Counted from the stretch's first letter, positions 7,988 to 17,015 are shown. The stretch: 64,000 nucleotides of DNA from Paenibacillus thermotolerans (GCF_028745515.1 NZ_JAQZSG010000022.1:32684-96683); one strand, 5' to 3'. The notes: generated by a model not told the origin, from the sequence alone. Translations and numbers: made by a program.

Positions 7988-8429
7988 ATGTCCTACGGAA
8001 CGATTCTGCTAATGGCGCTGATCTGCTTCATGCTCGGAGGTACGGAGCGAATGCCATGGGTGGCGGTGAACGAATCGGCCGGAGCGGATTTCGCGCCTAC
8101 GGAACGATTGCAAACCGAAAACAACTCGAGCGCAATCCGCCACAGGTGAGCCGGCTGCCGCGGAGTCCAAAACTTTAACCGTGCAATCGACAGCAAACGC
8201 AATAGCCACTAAAGCAAATGAAGCGACAGACGCAACAAGAACCGTAACTTTCACAACAGCAGTGGCAGCGCCTCTGTTAAAAATACAAGTCGAAAGGCAG
8301 CAGCGCGCTTTACTGCGTTATTACTCGAATGAGGATGCGTCCGCATATAAGTGCCAGCAATTGTTGTTAACCGGCCGGATGCACTCCGGTTGTACGATTT
8401 CGCTGCTTACATGCGCGGCGGCGCCTTAA
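7988..8429 (+). pseudogene. possible small exported protein broken by a frameshift
   Basis: ATG at 7988 follows AGGTGAAGGA and opens a 53-codon frame that begins with a hydrophobic segment (TILLMALICFMLGG) and ends at 8147-8149. The next frame is open from 8070 to 8429 and looks protein-like where the first one stops, with Ala/Thr-rich sequence such as ATKANEATDA, then a basic C-terminal part. Skipping one base near 8129 would join them into a protein of about 147 residues with a signal-anchor-like N terminus. The stop overlaps the end of argS by 23 nt. I recognise no family, and the first 53 codons alone could be a small membrane peptide. Confidence 0.3.
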
Positions 8430-10236
8430 TTCCAAGCAGTGCGAGGCCGCGCTGCAGGACGAATCCCGTCCGTTCGCAAAGCAGCAGCTTGGCTGACCGC
8501 TCGGCGGCCGTTCCCGCCAGTACACGCTCCGCATGGTAAAACCGGTTGAACGCCTTGGCGACATCAAGCAAATGTTTGGCGAGCAGCGAAGGCTCCCGAA
8601 GCTCAGCGGCACGAGCCAGCACGGAAGGATACATCACGAGTTCCTTAAGCAGCGCCCAGGCGGCATCGCCGCAAATCGCGCTGTAATCCGGGGCCGCACC
8701 GGAATCAGAACTCGCACCCACAACAGAGCCCGAAACCGCACCGGAATCAGAACTCGCACCCTCAACAGAGCCCGAAACCGTACCGGAGTCAGCACATGCA
8801 CCTTCAACAACACCCGAACCATCACCCGAACCAACACCCGGCTCCGCCCCGGCAATATCCGCCGCTTTCCCAATCAACGACTGTATGCGGGCGTTCGTAT
8901 ATTGAACGTAAGGCCCGGTATCGCCTTCGAACCGCAGCGCTTCATCGAGCGAAAAATCGATCGAGCCGAGCCGGTCGTTCTTCAAATCCCCGAACAGCAC
9001 CGCGCCGACGCCGATCGCTTCGGCAACCGCTTCCCGCTCCGCAAGTGCCGAGCTTCTTTCCCGGATCACATCCGCAGCCCGCTGCACCGCTTCATCCAGT
9101 ACATCGTCCAGAAATACGACGCTGCCTTTGCGGGTAGACATCTTTTTCCCTTCAAACCGCATTAGCCCGAACGGCACATGCTCGCAGCGTTCCGCCCACG
9201 CGAACCCCATGCGGCGCAGCACGGCGAACACTTGCCGAAAGTGCAGCGACTGCTCGGCGCCGACCACGTACAGCAGCCGCTCCGCGCCGAGCGACTCCGC
9301 ACGGTAAATGGCTGTCGCCAAGTCCCGGGTCGCATATATCGAAGTTCCGTCCGATTTCACAATGAGGCAAGGAGGCAGCCCTTCCTCCTCAAGCCGCACC
9401 ACTAGCGCGCCGTCGCTCTCTTCCAGCAAGCCGAGCGACCGCAGACGTTCGATTACGCCGACCATTTTGTCGTTGTAGAAGCTTTCCCCCAGCTCATATT
9501 CGAACGAAACGCCGAGCCGATCATAGATGCGGCGAAACTCCTTTTTGCTTTCCGTCACGAAAAACTCCCACAGCGCGCGAGCTTCGGCATCGCCGGCTTC
9601 CAGCTTCGCAAACCAATAGCGGCCTTCCTCCTCCAGCTCCGGGTTGTGCTCGGCTTCTTTATGAAACCGCACGTACAGCTTCAGCGATTCGTCAATCGGC
9701 GCCTTCCGCAGCGCTTCCTCGTCCCCCCAGCGGCAATACGCCGCGATTTGCTTGCCGAATTGCGTCCCCCAATCGCCCAGATGGTTGATCCGCAGCACTT
9801 CGTACCCGACTTCGCTCAATATATTATTAAGCGCATTGCCGATAACGGTAGAGCGAAGGTGACCGATCCCGAACGGCTTGGCAATGTTGGGGGAGGACAT
9901 GTCGATCGCGACCCGCTCGCCGCCGCCGATCAAGGGCGTATAGAAGGCAGGCGCCGAAAGCACCCCGAGCCATTCCCCTGCAACCCCCTCCCGAACGAAC
10001 GATACGTTCAAATAAGGTCCTGCCGCCGAGCACCGTATGCGCCGATCTTGAATCGAAGCGGCGAGCCCGGCCGCGATGTCGGCAGGAGACCGCTTCTGCT
10101 GCCGCGCCAATTGAAAGCAAGGAAGGGCGGCGTCGCCCCATGAAGCATCCGGAGGTATTTCCAGCAGCCGTTCGGTTTCCTGGGAGGTAAGGCCGATATG
10201 CGGAGCCAAAACGTCCGCCGCTAACGCAAGAAACAT
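8407..10236 (-). CDS. argS: arginyl-tRNA synthetase with a tandem-repeat insertion
   Basis: ArgRS charges tRNA-Arg. The protein has 609 residues: an N-terminal Arg-S domain, a class I catalytic core with the HIGH-like FGIGHLRST after SSPNIAKP, KMSTRKG, and an all-helical DALR-type anticodon domain with YVQYTNARIQS. At about residues 462-518, just after that YVQYTNAR helix, there is an insertion rich in Gly, Ser, Val, Asp and Ala, made of a 14-residue unit repeated about three times (SGSVxGASSDSGAV type). Its DNA repeat unit is 42 bp. This insertion is not part of the usual family. The gene is preceded by a T-box leader with an arginine specifier. Confidence 0.95.
   Translation of the reverse strand: MFLALAADVLAPHIGLTSQETERLLEIPPDASWGDAALPCFQLARQQKRSPADIAAGLAASIQDRRIRCSAAGPYLNVSFVREGVAGEWLGVLSAPAFYTPLIGGGERVAIDMSSPNIAKPFGIGHLRSTVIGNALNNILSEVGYEVLRINHLGDWGTQFGKQIAAYCRWGDEEALRKAPIDESLKLYVRFHKEAEHNPELEEEGRYWFAKLEAGDAEARALWEFFVTESKKEFRRIYDRLGVSFEYELGESFYNDKMVGVIERLRSLGLLEESDGALVVRLEEEGLPPCLIVKSDGTSIYATRDLATAIYRAESLGAERLLYVVGAEQSLHFRQVFAVLRRMGFAWAERCEHVPFGLMRFEGKKMSTRKGSVVFLDDVLDEAVQRAADVIRERSSALAEREAVAEAIGVGAVLFGDLKNDRLGSIDFSLDEALRFEGDTGPYVQYTNARIQSLIGKAADIAGAEPGVGSGDGSGVVEGACADSGTVSGSVEGASSDSGAVSGSVVGASSDSGAAPDYSAICGDAAWALLKELVMYPSVLARAAELREPSLLAKHLLDVAKAFNRFYHAERVLAGTAAERSAKLLLCERTGFVLQRGLALLGIKAPPRM
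8690..8850 (-). repeat. 42-bp tandem repeat inside argS
   Basis: Two near-identical and one more diverged 42-bp units on the minus strand encode the low-complexity insertion at about residues 462-518 of ArgRS. The unit is a multiple of three, so copy-number change keeps the frame. Confidence 0.85.
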
Positions 10237-10261
10237 CGTCCAGTCACACCTTTCATTAGAA

Positions 10262-10570
10262 TAAAAAAAGCCCCCGTCTCCATAAGAGACGAGAGCATTG
10301 TTCCCGCGGTACCACTCTTTGTGCTGCGAAGCGAAGATGCGCCGCAGCCGCTTTCACCCCGATAACGGCAGGGAAGCCGCATTTGCCTACGCCTTCAACC
10401 CGCGCTTCGGCAAACGTTCTCCCGGGTGCGCTTCGCCTGACGCTTCTGTGCCGGCTCCCACCGTCCCGGCCTCGCTTGTACTTTCGCATGTTCAGGGTAC
10501 TGTCCCGATCAAAGAATTTAATTGTCAGAATATTTCAAACAATTATACAAAACTTTACTTCCCTTGTAAA
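10262..10570 (-). promoter_or_regulatory. T-box leader of argS, arginine specifier (CGC), with promoter
   Basis: This leader is read on the minus strand. A near-consensus promoter has TTTACA at 10565-10570, a 17-nt spacer, and TATAAT at 10542-10547. The -35 box lies inside the last codons of the upstream HAD gene. The leader shows an AGTA internal-loop motif, a GCGAGGCCGGG...GGTGGGAGCC distal stem I, a specifier context GAAG-CGC-A (CGC at 10428-10430), the T-box core AGTGGTACCGCGGG near 10303-10316, and a terminator (GTCTC paired with GAGAC, then seven T) at 10262-10296. Uncharged tRNA-Arg should promote antitermination. Confidence 0.88.
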
Positions 10571-11298
10571 TAATAATGTGCAATGATGGACGGCACACGC
10601 GTAATCGAATCCGCCCGAAAAAGCCTGTCGTCCTCTTTCACATCGATTTCGACCAAGTCATACGCCCAATTGGACAGCGGGGGAATGTAGACGGCGCCGA
10701 TCCCGTTCTCGATGGCGGGCACGATATCCGTCCGAAGCGAATTGCCGACCATCCACGTAACGGCTTTATCGGCGTTCGTCCGCCGAAGCACATTCGCGAG
10801 CGCTTCGCTGTTTTTATGAGTAGCCACAAAGATCCGATCTTCGAAAAAAGGGGACAAATTCACTTTTTCCACCTTCTTGCGCTGCACCCGCTCGTCGCCG
10901 CCCGTGTACAAAGACAGCGTGTGCCCCGCCTCTTGCAGCTTCGTCAGCGTCTCGACGACATCGGGGTAAAGCTCGAACTCGCTTTCGTACACCGAGTACC
11001 CGATTTCAAGCGCCAGCAGCCTTTCCTTCAAATCCGAAGGCCGGGCAAACTCCTTGCAATAATAATCGTACGTCTCGGCGAACGATTCCGGAAACCGCTC
11101 CACTTTAAAGCCGTGCAAGTCGATGCCCGCCAAATCGATTTCGGTCTGCTTCTTCTTAATCGTCTCCCGCGTAAGCCCGAATTCCGAAAACCATTGTTCC
11201 ATATGGTCGGCGAACTTGTCGATGACGATGTCGAAATATTTATTGCAATGAATGAGCGTATCGTCCAAATCAAACAGCACGTTCCATGTATCCGTCAA
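10555..11298 (-). CDS. HAD-superfamily hydrolase
   Basis: A cytosolic HAD hydrolase of 247 residues; the substrate is unknown. The nucleophile motif is FDLDDTL (D10, D12). The second motif is probably the T/S in SLYTGGD, followed by a lysine-rich helix, and the acidic motif lies in VGNSLRTDI. The start is TTG at 11298 with AGGAG 9 nt upstream. It follows mtnE by about 59 nt on the same strand without a clear terminator, so it may be co-transcribed with that gene. Its 3' end contains the -35 box of the argS promoter. Confidence 0.85.
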   Translation of the reverse strand: MTDTWNVLFDLDDTLIHCNKYFDIVIDKFADHMEQWFSEFGLTRETIKKKQTEIDLAGIDLHGFKVERFPESFAETYDYYCKEFARPSDLKERLLALEIGYSVYESEFELYPDVVETLTKLQEAGHTLSLYTGGDERVQRKKVEKVNLSPFFEDRIFVATHKNSEALANVLRRTNADKAVTWMVGNSLRTDIVPAIENGIGAVYIPPLSNWAYDLVEIDVKEDDRLFRADSITRVPSIIAHYYLQGK

Positions 11299-11357
11299 AA
11301 GGGTCCACTCCTGCCGATGGTTTCTCTTTATTCATGTCTCTTTATCTTATCAAACGA

Positions 11358-12569
11358 TTATTTGAACAGTCCGAGCGCACCGATCCGTGCGGCCGCTTCG
11401 CGCAGCCGTTCTTCGCCGCTAAGCAGCCCGACGCGCACGAAGCCTTCGCCGTGCTCCCCGAATCCGAAGCCCGGCGCCACCATTACATTCGCTCTCTCCA
11501 GCAGCGTGTCCGCAAACTCGGCGGACGTCGTCCCCTTCGGAACCGGAAGCCAGCAGAAGAAAGAGCCCGACGGCTTGCGCGCTTCCCATCCGATCGCTTC
11601 AAGCCCTTCGAACAACGCGTTGCGCCGGCGCTCGTACACGGCAACCAAATCGCGGACGCAATCCTGCGGCCCCGTCAGCGCCGCGGCGGAGGCGTACTGC
11701 ACCGCGCCGAACAAGCTGACATAGTAATGGTCCTGCATCAAATTGATCAGCCGGATCACCTCGGCGTTGCCGAGCGCGAAGGCGACGCGCCAACCGGCCA
11801 TATTATAAGTTTTTGACATGGTGTATATTTCAATACCGACATCCGTCGCCCCCGGCGTCTGAAGGAACGAAGCGGGACGCTGCCCGTCGAACCCGATGGC
11901 GCCGTACGCGAGGTCGCTCACGGCCAAAATATTGTGCTTCGCCGCAAATTCCACAGTATCCTTGTAGAAGGACAAGGGAGCGGTCGCGGCAGTCGGGTTG
12001 TTCGGATAGTTGAAGAACATCAGCTTCGCCTTGTTCACGTCGTCCGCAGACAGCGCGCTGTAATCCGGCAAAAATCCGTTCTGCTCCGTAAGCGGCATGA
12101 ACGCCATTCCGGCGCCGGCGAGCGCCACGCCCGACCAATAATCCGGGTATCCCGGGTCCGGAACGAGACAGACGTCGCCGGGGTTCAGCATAATTTGGCT
12201 GATTTCCACGAGACCCGTCTTGCCGCCGAATAAAACCGCCACTTGCGTCTCCGGGTCAAGCGTTACGCCGTAATCGAGTTTGTACCTTTCGGCGACCGCT
12301 TCTTTCAAGAAGCGGAAGCCCGAGAACGGGGGGTATTTGTGAAATTCGGGCCGTTCGGCGCTTTCCTGAAGCGCCTTGACGATATGCGGGGGCGTCGGCA
12401 AATCCGGATTGCCTTGTCCTAAATTGATGACGTCGTGTCCCGCGGCGATCCGTGCCCCCACTTTTTGGACAAGTCCCGCAAAAAACTGTTTTGGCAGATG
12501 CTGCATCCGGTCAGCCGGTTGAACGTCGATTTTTCTCATGCTGGTCTCTTGGTTGGAAGGTTGGTTCAT
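11358..12569 (-). CDS. mtnE: methionine-salvage aminotransferase (MtnE-like, PLP-dependent)
   Basis: A fold-type I aminotransferase of 403 residues. The PLP lysine is K253 in TMSKTYNMAGWR, with NYPNNPT and SDLAYG around the cofactor. The sequence closely resembles Bacillus YkrV/MtnE as I remember it (GHDVINLGQGNPD and VPDPGYPDYWSGVALA), which transaminates 4-methylthio-2-oxobutyrate to methionine using glutamine. The start is ATG at 12569, with GGAG 11 nt upstream; a GTG at 12581 is possible. It is divergent from mtnU, an arrangement that supports the assignment. Without that context it would be called a general class I/II aminotransferase. Confidence 0.82.
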   Translation of the reverse strand: MNQPSNQETSMRKIDVQPADRMQHLPKQFFAGLVQKVGARIAAGHDVINLGQGNPDLPTPPHIVKALQESAERPEFHKYPPFSGFRFLKEAVAERYKLDYGVTLDPETQVAVLFGGKTGLVEISQIMLNPGDVCLVPDPGYPDYWSGVALAGAGMAFMPLTEQNGFLPDYSALSADDVNKAKLMFFNYPNNPTAATAPLSFYKDTVEFAAKHNILAVSDLAYGAIGFDGQRPASFLQTPGATDVGIEIYTMSKTYNMAGWRVAFALGNAEVIRLINLMQDHYYVSLFGAVQYASAAALTGPQDCVRDLVAVYERRRNALFEGLEAIGWEARKPSGSFFCWLPVPKGTTSAEFADTLLERANVMVAPGFGFGEHGEGFVRVGLLSGEERLREAAARIGALGLFK

Positions 12570-12648
12570 GAAAGCTGTCACTCCGTGCCATGTGTCATTT
12601 TATGAATAAATTCACTTTAGCAAAAATGAACCTTCATGTATAGAAGCG

Positions 12649-12666
12649 CACGGCTTCAGAGCCGTG
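12649..12666. promoter_or_regulatory. palindrome between mtnE and mtnU
   Basis: CACGGCT-tcag-AGCCGTG is a perfect 7-bp inverted repeat in the divergent intergenic region, ending 2 nt before the mtnU -35 box. It has no following U-tract on either strand, so an operator is more likely than a terminator. Confidence 0.4.
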
Positions 12667-12668
12667 TC

Positions 12669-12696
12669 TTGACTTAACGGTGCCGAGGGGTATGAT
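12669..12696 (+). promoter_or_regulatory. mtnU promoter
   Basis: TTGACT at 12669-12674, a 16-nt spacer and TATGAT at 12691-12696 give a good SigA-type promoter about 30 nt before the mtnU start. Confidence 0.65.
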
Positions 12697-12727
12697 GAAA
12701 GAATGAAACAGCCGGGGAAGGATTGTG

Positions 12728-13525
12728 ATGATAACGATGCGCGTAAGTTTAGTGCAGATGGATATAAAGATCGGGGAGCCGGAGGCGAATCGCAGCCGCG
12801 CGCTGGAGCTTATGGAGCAAGCGGTAAGCGGCGAACCGAAGCCGGATTGCATCATCCTTCCGGAGATGTGGAATACGGGCTATGCCCTGGAGGTAATTGA
12901 GAAGATCGCGGACCGCGGAGGGGAAGCGACGAAGGCGGCGTTCTCCGAATTCGCGCGCAAGCACCGGGTCAACATTGTTGCCGGTTCGGTGGCGGATGTA
13001 AGGGAGGACGGCAAGGTCGCCAATACGATCTATGTGTTCGACCGCGAGGGCCGCGTCGTCTCCGATTATTCGAAGCTTCATTTGTTCCGGCTGATGGAGG
13101 AAGAGAAATATTTGGCCGCAGGGGAGAGGGCGGGCTCCTTCGAGCTGGAGGGCACTCCGGCCGGGATGATGATTTGCTACGACATCCGCTTTCCCGAGTT
13201 GTCGCGCTCCTTGGCGCTCGGCGGAGCGAAGGTGCTGTTCGTGCCGGCCGAGTGGCCGCACCCGCGGCTCCACCACTGGCGCACGCTGCTTATGGCCCGC
13301 GCGATCGAGAACCAAATGTACGTCGTCGCCTGCAACCGGGTCGGGACGAGCCGCGGGACCGAATTTTTCGGGCATTCGATGGTGATCGATCCGTGGGGCG
13401 AAATCATCGTTGAAGGCGGCGAGGAGGAGACGATCCTAACCGCCGAGCTCCAGCTCTCGGAAACGGACCGCGTACGGCGGACGATTCCCGTCTTTGAGGA
13501 CCGGCGCCCGGAGATGTACCGCTAA
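12728..13525 (+). CDS. mtnU: carbon-nitrogen hydrolase, probable omega-amidase of methionine salvage
   Basis: A nitrilase-superfamily amidase of 265 residues. The Glu-Lys-Cys triad is visible as E46 (ILPEMWN), K116 (DYSKLHLF) and C150 (ICYDIRFPE), numbered from the ATG at 12728, which has AAGGA 5 nt upstream. In Bacillus the neighbour of mtnE is mtnU (ykrU), thought to hydrolyse the 2-oxoglutaramate left when MtnE uses glutamine as amino donor. The divergent position next to mtnE here supports the same job. The stop overlaps the stop of the next, convergent gene. Confidence 0.82.
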   Translation: MITMRVSLVQMDIKIGEPEANRSRALELMEQAVSGEPKPDCIILPEMWNTGYALEVIEKIADRGGEATKAAFSEFARKHRVNIVAGSVADVREDGKVANTIYVFDREGRVVSDYSKLHLFRLMEEEKYLAAGERAGSFELEGTPAGMMICYDIRFPELSRSLALGGAKVLFVPAEWPHPRLHHWRTLLMARAIENQMYVVACNRVGTSRGTEFFGHSMVIDPWGEIIVEGGEEETILTAELQLSETDRVRRTIPVFEDRRPEMYR

Positions 13526-13875
13526 GCGTCGCCCGCAAGCAGCTTCGCCATGAGCTGAACGCTTTCGAGCTTGCGGCGAAGATAGTAAACCTCGGATTTC
13601 AATCGGTCTGCGGCGTTCTCCGCTTGGCGAATTTCCGCGTGCAGCGGTCCGGTGTGCGGCCACAGCTCCGCGAGCCGGGCCGCTTCGTTTTTGCCGGTTA
13701 CGGTTCCCGAGGCGTACAGCTCGCATTCCAGCGCCGTCAGCTTCTCCTTCAGCTCCGCTACGCGCGAGAGCGCATCGTAATATAACCGTTCCGCTTTGTG
13801 GAGAATGACAGGGGTAACCTGCAGCTCCTCCAGCAGCGTCTCGCGAATCAGCACCTTGGTGGCCATCGTCGTCAC
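13522..13875 (-). CDS. small coiled-coil protein of unknown function
   Basis: 117 residues from GTG at 13875, which has GGAGGAG 8 nt upstream. The protein is almost entirely helical and charged, with heptad-like stretches at about 35-55 and 78-110 (RVAELKEKL, ENAADRLKSEV) separated by a turn containing GTVTGKNEAARLAEL. It has no signal peptide or membrane segment. Its stop overlaps the mtnU stop by 4 nt in a convergent arrangement. I do not recognise a named family. Confidence 0.7.
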   Translation of the reverse strand: MTTMATKVLIRETLLEELQVTPVILHKAERLYYDALSRVAELKEKLTALECELYASGTVTGKNEAARLAELWPHTGPLHAEIRQAENAADRLKSEVYYLRRKLESVQLMAKLLAGDA

Positions 13876-13948
13876 GTGCTTCTCCTCCGCTTCTTCCTAC
13901 TAAATATGGACAAGACTTTGGTAGAAGTGTATGCGGAGGGATGGCGCC

Positions 13949-14848
13949 TTAGACCCGAGCTTTGGAAGTGACCTCGAGCAGCGTATCGATGAACGCTTCC
14001 GCCGCTTTGGACAAGTACCGTCCGCGGCGCTGCGCGACGACGAGCGTTCTCGTGGGCGTCGGCTCGATCAGCGTTTTGTAGACGGGGACGTTCCGTCCTT
14101 TCTTCGCTTCGGCGATCATGTTCGGAATGAACGCGATCCCCATGCCTGCGGCGACGAGCGCCTGGACGGTTTCAATGTTGCTGCTTTCGAACACGATCGA
14201 CGGGACGAAGCCGGCCTGCTCGCAAATGTCGAACGTAATTTGGCGGAAGCCTTGACCCTTCTTCAGCACGATAAATTGCTCCGAAGCAAGCTCGCTTACG
14301 CGAACCGGTTGTTCCGAGCGCGCGAGCGCATGCTGGTGCGGCACGGCGAGCGCGATTCGCTCGGTAATAAACGGGCGGTGCTCGAGCGTCGGCTCTTGAA
14401 TCGGCAGCGAAAGCAGCGAAAAATCGACGACGCCCTCGGAGGTGAACCGCTCCAGGTTTGCGCTCGTATCTTCCACGAGGGAAACCTCAAGCCCCGGGTG
14501 CCGCTTTGCGAATTCCGGCAGTACGAGCGGCAATATGTGCGACCCGGTAATCGGGAGCGTGCCGACGACGATTTTTCCTTGTTGAAGCTGGGCGATGTCG
14601 TGCATCTCGTTCTTAAGCTGCTCTGCGAGGTCCAGGATGCGCTGCGCCCGCTGGACGAACGTTGCGCCTTCGTAAGTCAGCTCGACCGAATTCGTCGTCC
14701 GGTGAAACAGCTGGACGCCGAGCTCGCGTTCGAGCTTGGCCAGCTGCTGGCTTAGCGAAGGCTGGGCGATGTGCAGCTTTTCCGCGGCGCGGGAAAAGTT
14801 TTTTTCGGCGGCGATTTGCACCGCATATTGCAATTGGCGAAATTCCAT
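13949..14848 (-). CDS. LysR-family transcriptional regulator next to leuCD
   Basis: A LysR regulator of 299 residues: an N-terminal winged helix-turn-helix (NFSRAAEKLHIAQPSLSQQLAKLE, about residues 17-40) and a periplasmic-binding-protein-like effector domain from about residue 90. I start at the ATG at 14848 with AAGGAG upstream; the frame is open further upstream but lacks a ribosome binding site and has an unrelated hydrophobic composition. It is divergent from leuC, with a dyad between them, so control of leuCD and of itself is likely. The effector is unknown; an isopropylmalate-type intermediate is a guess. Confidence 0.9.
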   Translation of the reverse strand: MEFRQLQYAVQIAAEKNFSRAAEKLHIAQPSLSQQLAKLERELGVQLFHRTTNSVELTYEGATFVQRAQRILDLAEQLKNEMHDIAQLQQGKIVVGTLPITGSHILPLVLPEFAKRHPGLEVSLVEDTSANLERFTSEGVVDFSLLSLPIQEPTLEHRPFITERIALAVPHQHALARSEQPVRVSELASEQFIVLKKGQGFRQITFDICEQAGFVPSIVFESSNIETVQALVAAGMGIAFIPNMIAEAKKGRNVPVYKTLIEPTPTRTLVVAQRRGRYLSKAAEAFIDTLLEVTSKARV

Positions 14849-14875
14849 ATTGAAAAGACGCTCCTTATTGTTTTT

Positions 14876-14894
14876 AACTATTAAACTTATAGTT
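14876..14894. promoter_or_regulatory. candidate LysR operator between the regulator and leuC
   Basis: AACTAT-N7-ATAGTT is a perfect 6-bp dyad and contains a T-N11-A core of the LysR type (79 to 91). It sits 8 nt upstream of the leuC -35 box, the usual place for a LysR activator site. Confidence 0.5.
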
Positions 14895-14902
14895 ATTATA
14901 TC

Positions 14903-14932
14903 TTGGATCAATGAAGAAAGAAATGATAGTAT
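14903..14932 (+). promoter_or_regulatory. leuCD promoter
   Basis: TTGGAT at 14903-14908, an 18-nt spacer and TAGTAT at 14927-14932, about 40 nt before the leuC start. Confidence 0.55.
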
Positions 14933-14972
14933 TAGTGGCAGAAGAAAACTTAGCGGAGAAAGGTGATGAAGA

Positions 14973-16397
14973 ATGGCGAAACGCACAATGTTCGAAAAAA
15001 TTTGGGATCAGCACGTCATTCATCAAGAAGAAGGTAAGCCTAGCATCATTTATATCGATTTGCATTTGGTTCACGAGGTTACGAGCCCTCAGGCGTTCGA
15101 CGGGCTTCGGATGGCGGGCCGCAAGGTGCGCAGACCGGACTTGACGTTCGCGACGATGGACCACAACGTGCCGACGAAGGACCGGTTCAACATTAAGGAC
15201 CCGATCTCCAAGCAGCAGGTCGACACGCTTACGAAGAACGCCAATGAATTCGGCATTACGCTGTACGATTTAAACACGATCGATCAAGGCGTCGTTCACG
15301 TCATGGGTCCGGAGCTCGGGCTTACGCACCCGGGCAAGACGATCGTTTGCGGCGACTCTCACACGTCGACCCACGGCGCATTCGGCGCTCTCGCGTTCGG
15401 GATCGGAACGTCCGAAGTGGAACACGTTCTGGCGACGCAATGTCTCCAGCAAGCGAAGCCGAAGACGATGGAGGTCCGCGTGAACGGCAAGCTGCCGGTC
15501 GGCACGACGGCGAAAGATTTAATTCTCGGCATTATCGCGAAATACGGCACCGATTTCGCAACGGGCTACGTTATCGAATATACGGGCGAAGCGATCCGTT
15601 CGCTGTCGATGGAAGGCCGCATGACGGTGTGCAACATGTCGATCGAAGCGGGTGCGCGCGCAGGCATGATCGCTCCGGATGAGACGACGTTCGAATATTT
15701 GCGCGGCAGAGAGCACGTGCCGCAAGGCGAAGCGTTCGAGCAAGCGGTGGAGCGCTGGAAGGCGCTGACGACGGACGAAGGCGCGGCTTACGATACGGTC
15801 GTCGAATTCGACGCATCCTCGCTCATTCCGCAGGTCACTTGGGGCACGAGCCCGGGCATGGGCACGGACGTCCTCGCGAAGGTTCCGAATCCGGCGGATC
15901 TGCCGACGGAGAACGAGCGCAAAGCGGCGGAGAAAGCGATCGAATATATGGGACTGACGCCGGGAACGCCGATGACCGAAATCGCGATCGATTACGTCTT
16001 TATCGGTTCCTGCACGAACGGCCGGATCGAAGATTTGCGCGCGGCGGCTGCCGTAGCGAAAGGATACAAAGTGAACCCGAACGTGACGGCGATCGTCGTT
16101 CCGGGCTCCGGGCGGGTTAAACTTCAAGCGGAGAAGGAAGGCTTGGACAAAATTTTCACCGAAGCGGGCTTTGAATGGCGCGACGCGGGCTGCAGCATGT
16201 GCCTTGCGATGAACCCGGACGTGCTGAACCCGGGCGAAAGATGCGCATCGACCTCGAACCGCAACTTCGAAGGACGTCAAGGACGCGGCGGACGCACGCA
16301 TCTGGTGTCGCCGGAGATGGCTGCCGCTGCGGCGATTGCAGGCAAATTCGTCGACGTCCGCAACTGGGAATTCAAATCGGAAGCCAAGGTCGGCTAA
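14973..16397 (+). CDS. leuC: 3-isopropylmalate dehydratase large subunit
   Basis: LeuC with LeuD isomerises 2-isopropylmalate to 3-isopropylmalate in leucine synthesis, using a 4Fe-4S cluster. The protein has 474 residues, standard for the family. The three cluster cysteines are C347 (FIGSCTNGR), C407 and C410 ([10 protein letters not shown]). Aconitase-type substrate blocks [19 protein letters not shown] and [11 protein letters not shown] are present. The start is ATG at 14973 with AAGGTG upstream. leuD follows after 15 nt. Confidence 0.97.
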   Translation: MAKRTMFEKIWDQHVIHQEEGKPSIIYIDLHLVHEVTSPQAFDGLRMAGRKVRRPDLTFATMDHNVPTKDRFNIKDPISKQQVDTLTKNANEFGITLYDLNTIDQGVVHVMGPELGLTHPGKTIVCGDSHTSTHGAFGALAFGIGTSEVEHVLATQCLQQAKPKTMEVRVNGKLPVGTTAKDLILGIIAKYGTDFATGYVIEYTGEAIRSLSMEGRMTVCNMSIEAGARAGMIAPDETTFEYLRGREHVPQGEAFEQAVERWKALTTDEGAAYDTVVEFDASSLIPQVTWGTSPGMGTDVLAKVPNPADLPTENERKAAEKAIEYMGLTPGTPMTEIAIDYVFIGSCTNGRIEDLRAAAAVAKGYKVNPNVTAIVVPGSGRVKLQAEKEGLDKIFTEAGFEWRDAGCSMCLAMNPDVLNPGERCASTSNRNFEGRQGRGGRTHLVSPEMAAAAAIAGKFVDVRNWEFKSEAKVG

Positions 16398-16412
16398 GGG
16401 AGGGGCAAACAC

Positions 16413-17003
16413 ATGCAAGCATTTACGAAGCATACGGGCATCGTTGCGCCTGTCGACCGCGTGAACGTCGATACGGACGCGATTATTCCGAAGCAATTTT
16501 TGAAGCGCATCGAGCGTACGGGATTCGGGCAATTTTTGTTCTTCGAGTGGAGATTCGACGAGCAAGGAAACGAAATTCCGAGCTTTTCGCTGAACCAGCC
16601 TCGCTACAAAGGGGCGTCGGTTCTCATCTCCCGCGCCAACTTCGGCTGCGGCTCCTCCCGTGAGCACGCGCCGTGGGCGATTCAGGATTACGGCTTCCAA
16701 GCGGTAATCGCCCCGTCGTTCGCCGACATTTTTTACAACAACTGCTTTAAGAACGGGATTCTCCCGATCAAGCTTTCGGAGGAGCAGGTCGAAGAGCTGT
16801 TCCAGCGCACGGAGAAGCATGAGGGCTATCAGCTGACCGTCGATCTGGAGAGCAAGACGATCAGCGACGATTACGGGCTGTCGATCGCATTCGAGCTTGA
16901 CGAGCACCGCAGACAGTTTCTGCTGCAAGGGCTTGACGATATCGGCTTGACGCTGCAGCACGAGGACAAAATCTCCGCTTACGAGGCGTCTCGGATCGGA
17001 TAA
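16413..17003 (+). CDS. leuD: 3-isopropylmalate dehydratase small subunit
   Basis: LeuD is the swivelling partner of LeuC and completes the active site of isopropylmalate isomerase. The protein has 196 residues. The family block [14 protein letters not shown], which carries the substrate-binding GxSSRE, is at about residues 74-87, after the N-terminal [13 protein letters not shown]. The start follows GGGAGGGG. A strong terminator follows, so leuCD forms a two-gene operon. Confidence 0.97.
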   Translation: MQAFTKHTGIVAPVDRVNVDTDAIIPKQFLKRIERTGFGQFLFFEWRFDEQGNEIPSFSLNQPRYKGASVLISRANFGCGSSREHAPWAIQDYGFQAVIAPSFADIFYNNCFKNGILPIKLSEEQVEELFQRTEKHEGYQLTVDLESKTISDDYGLSIAFELDEHRRQFLLQGLDDIGLTLQHEDKISAYEASRIG

Positions 17004-17015
17004 ATTCATATCGGG

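Noticed and set aside
8009..8254. A minus-strand frame starting with a signal-peptide-like hydrophobic stretch
   Set aside because: The hydrophobic run is the complement of the ACN/GCN-rich part of the plus-strand frame, and the rest is low-quality sequence without a ribosome binding site.
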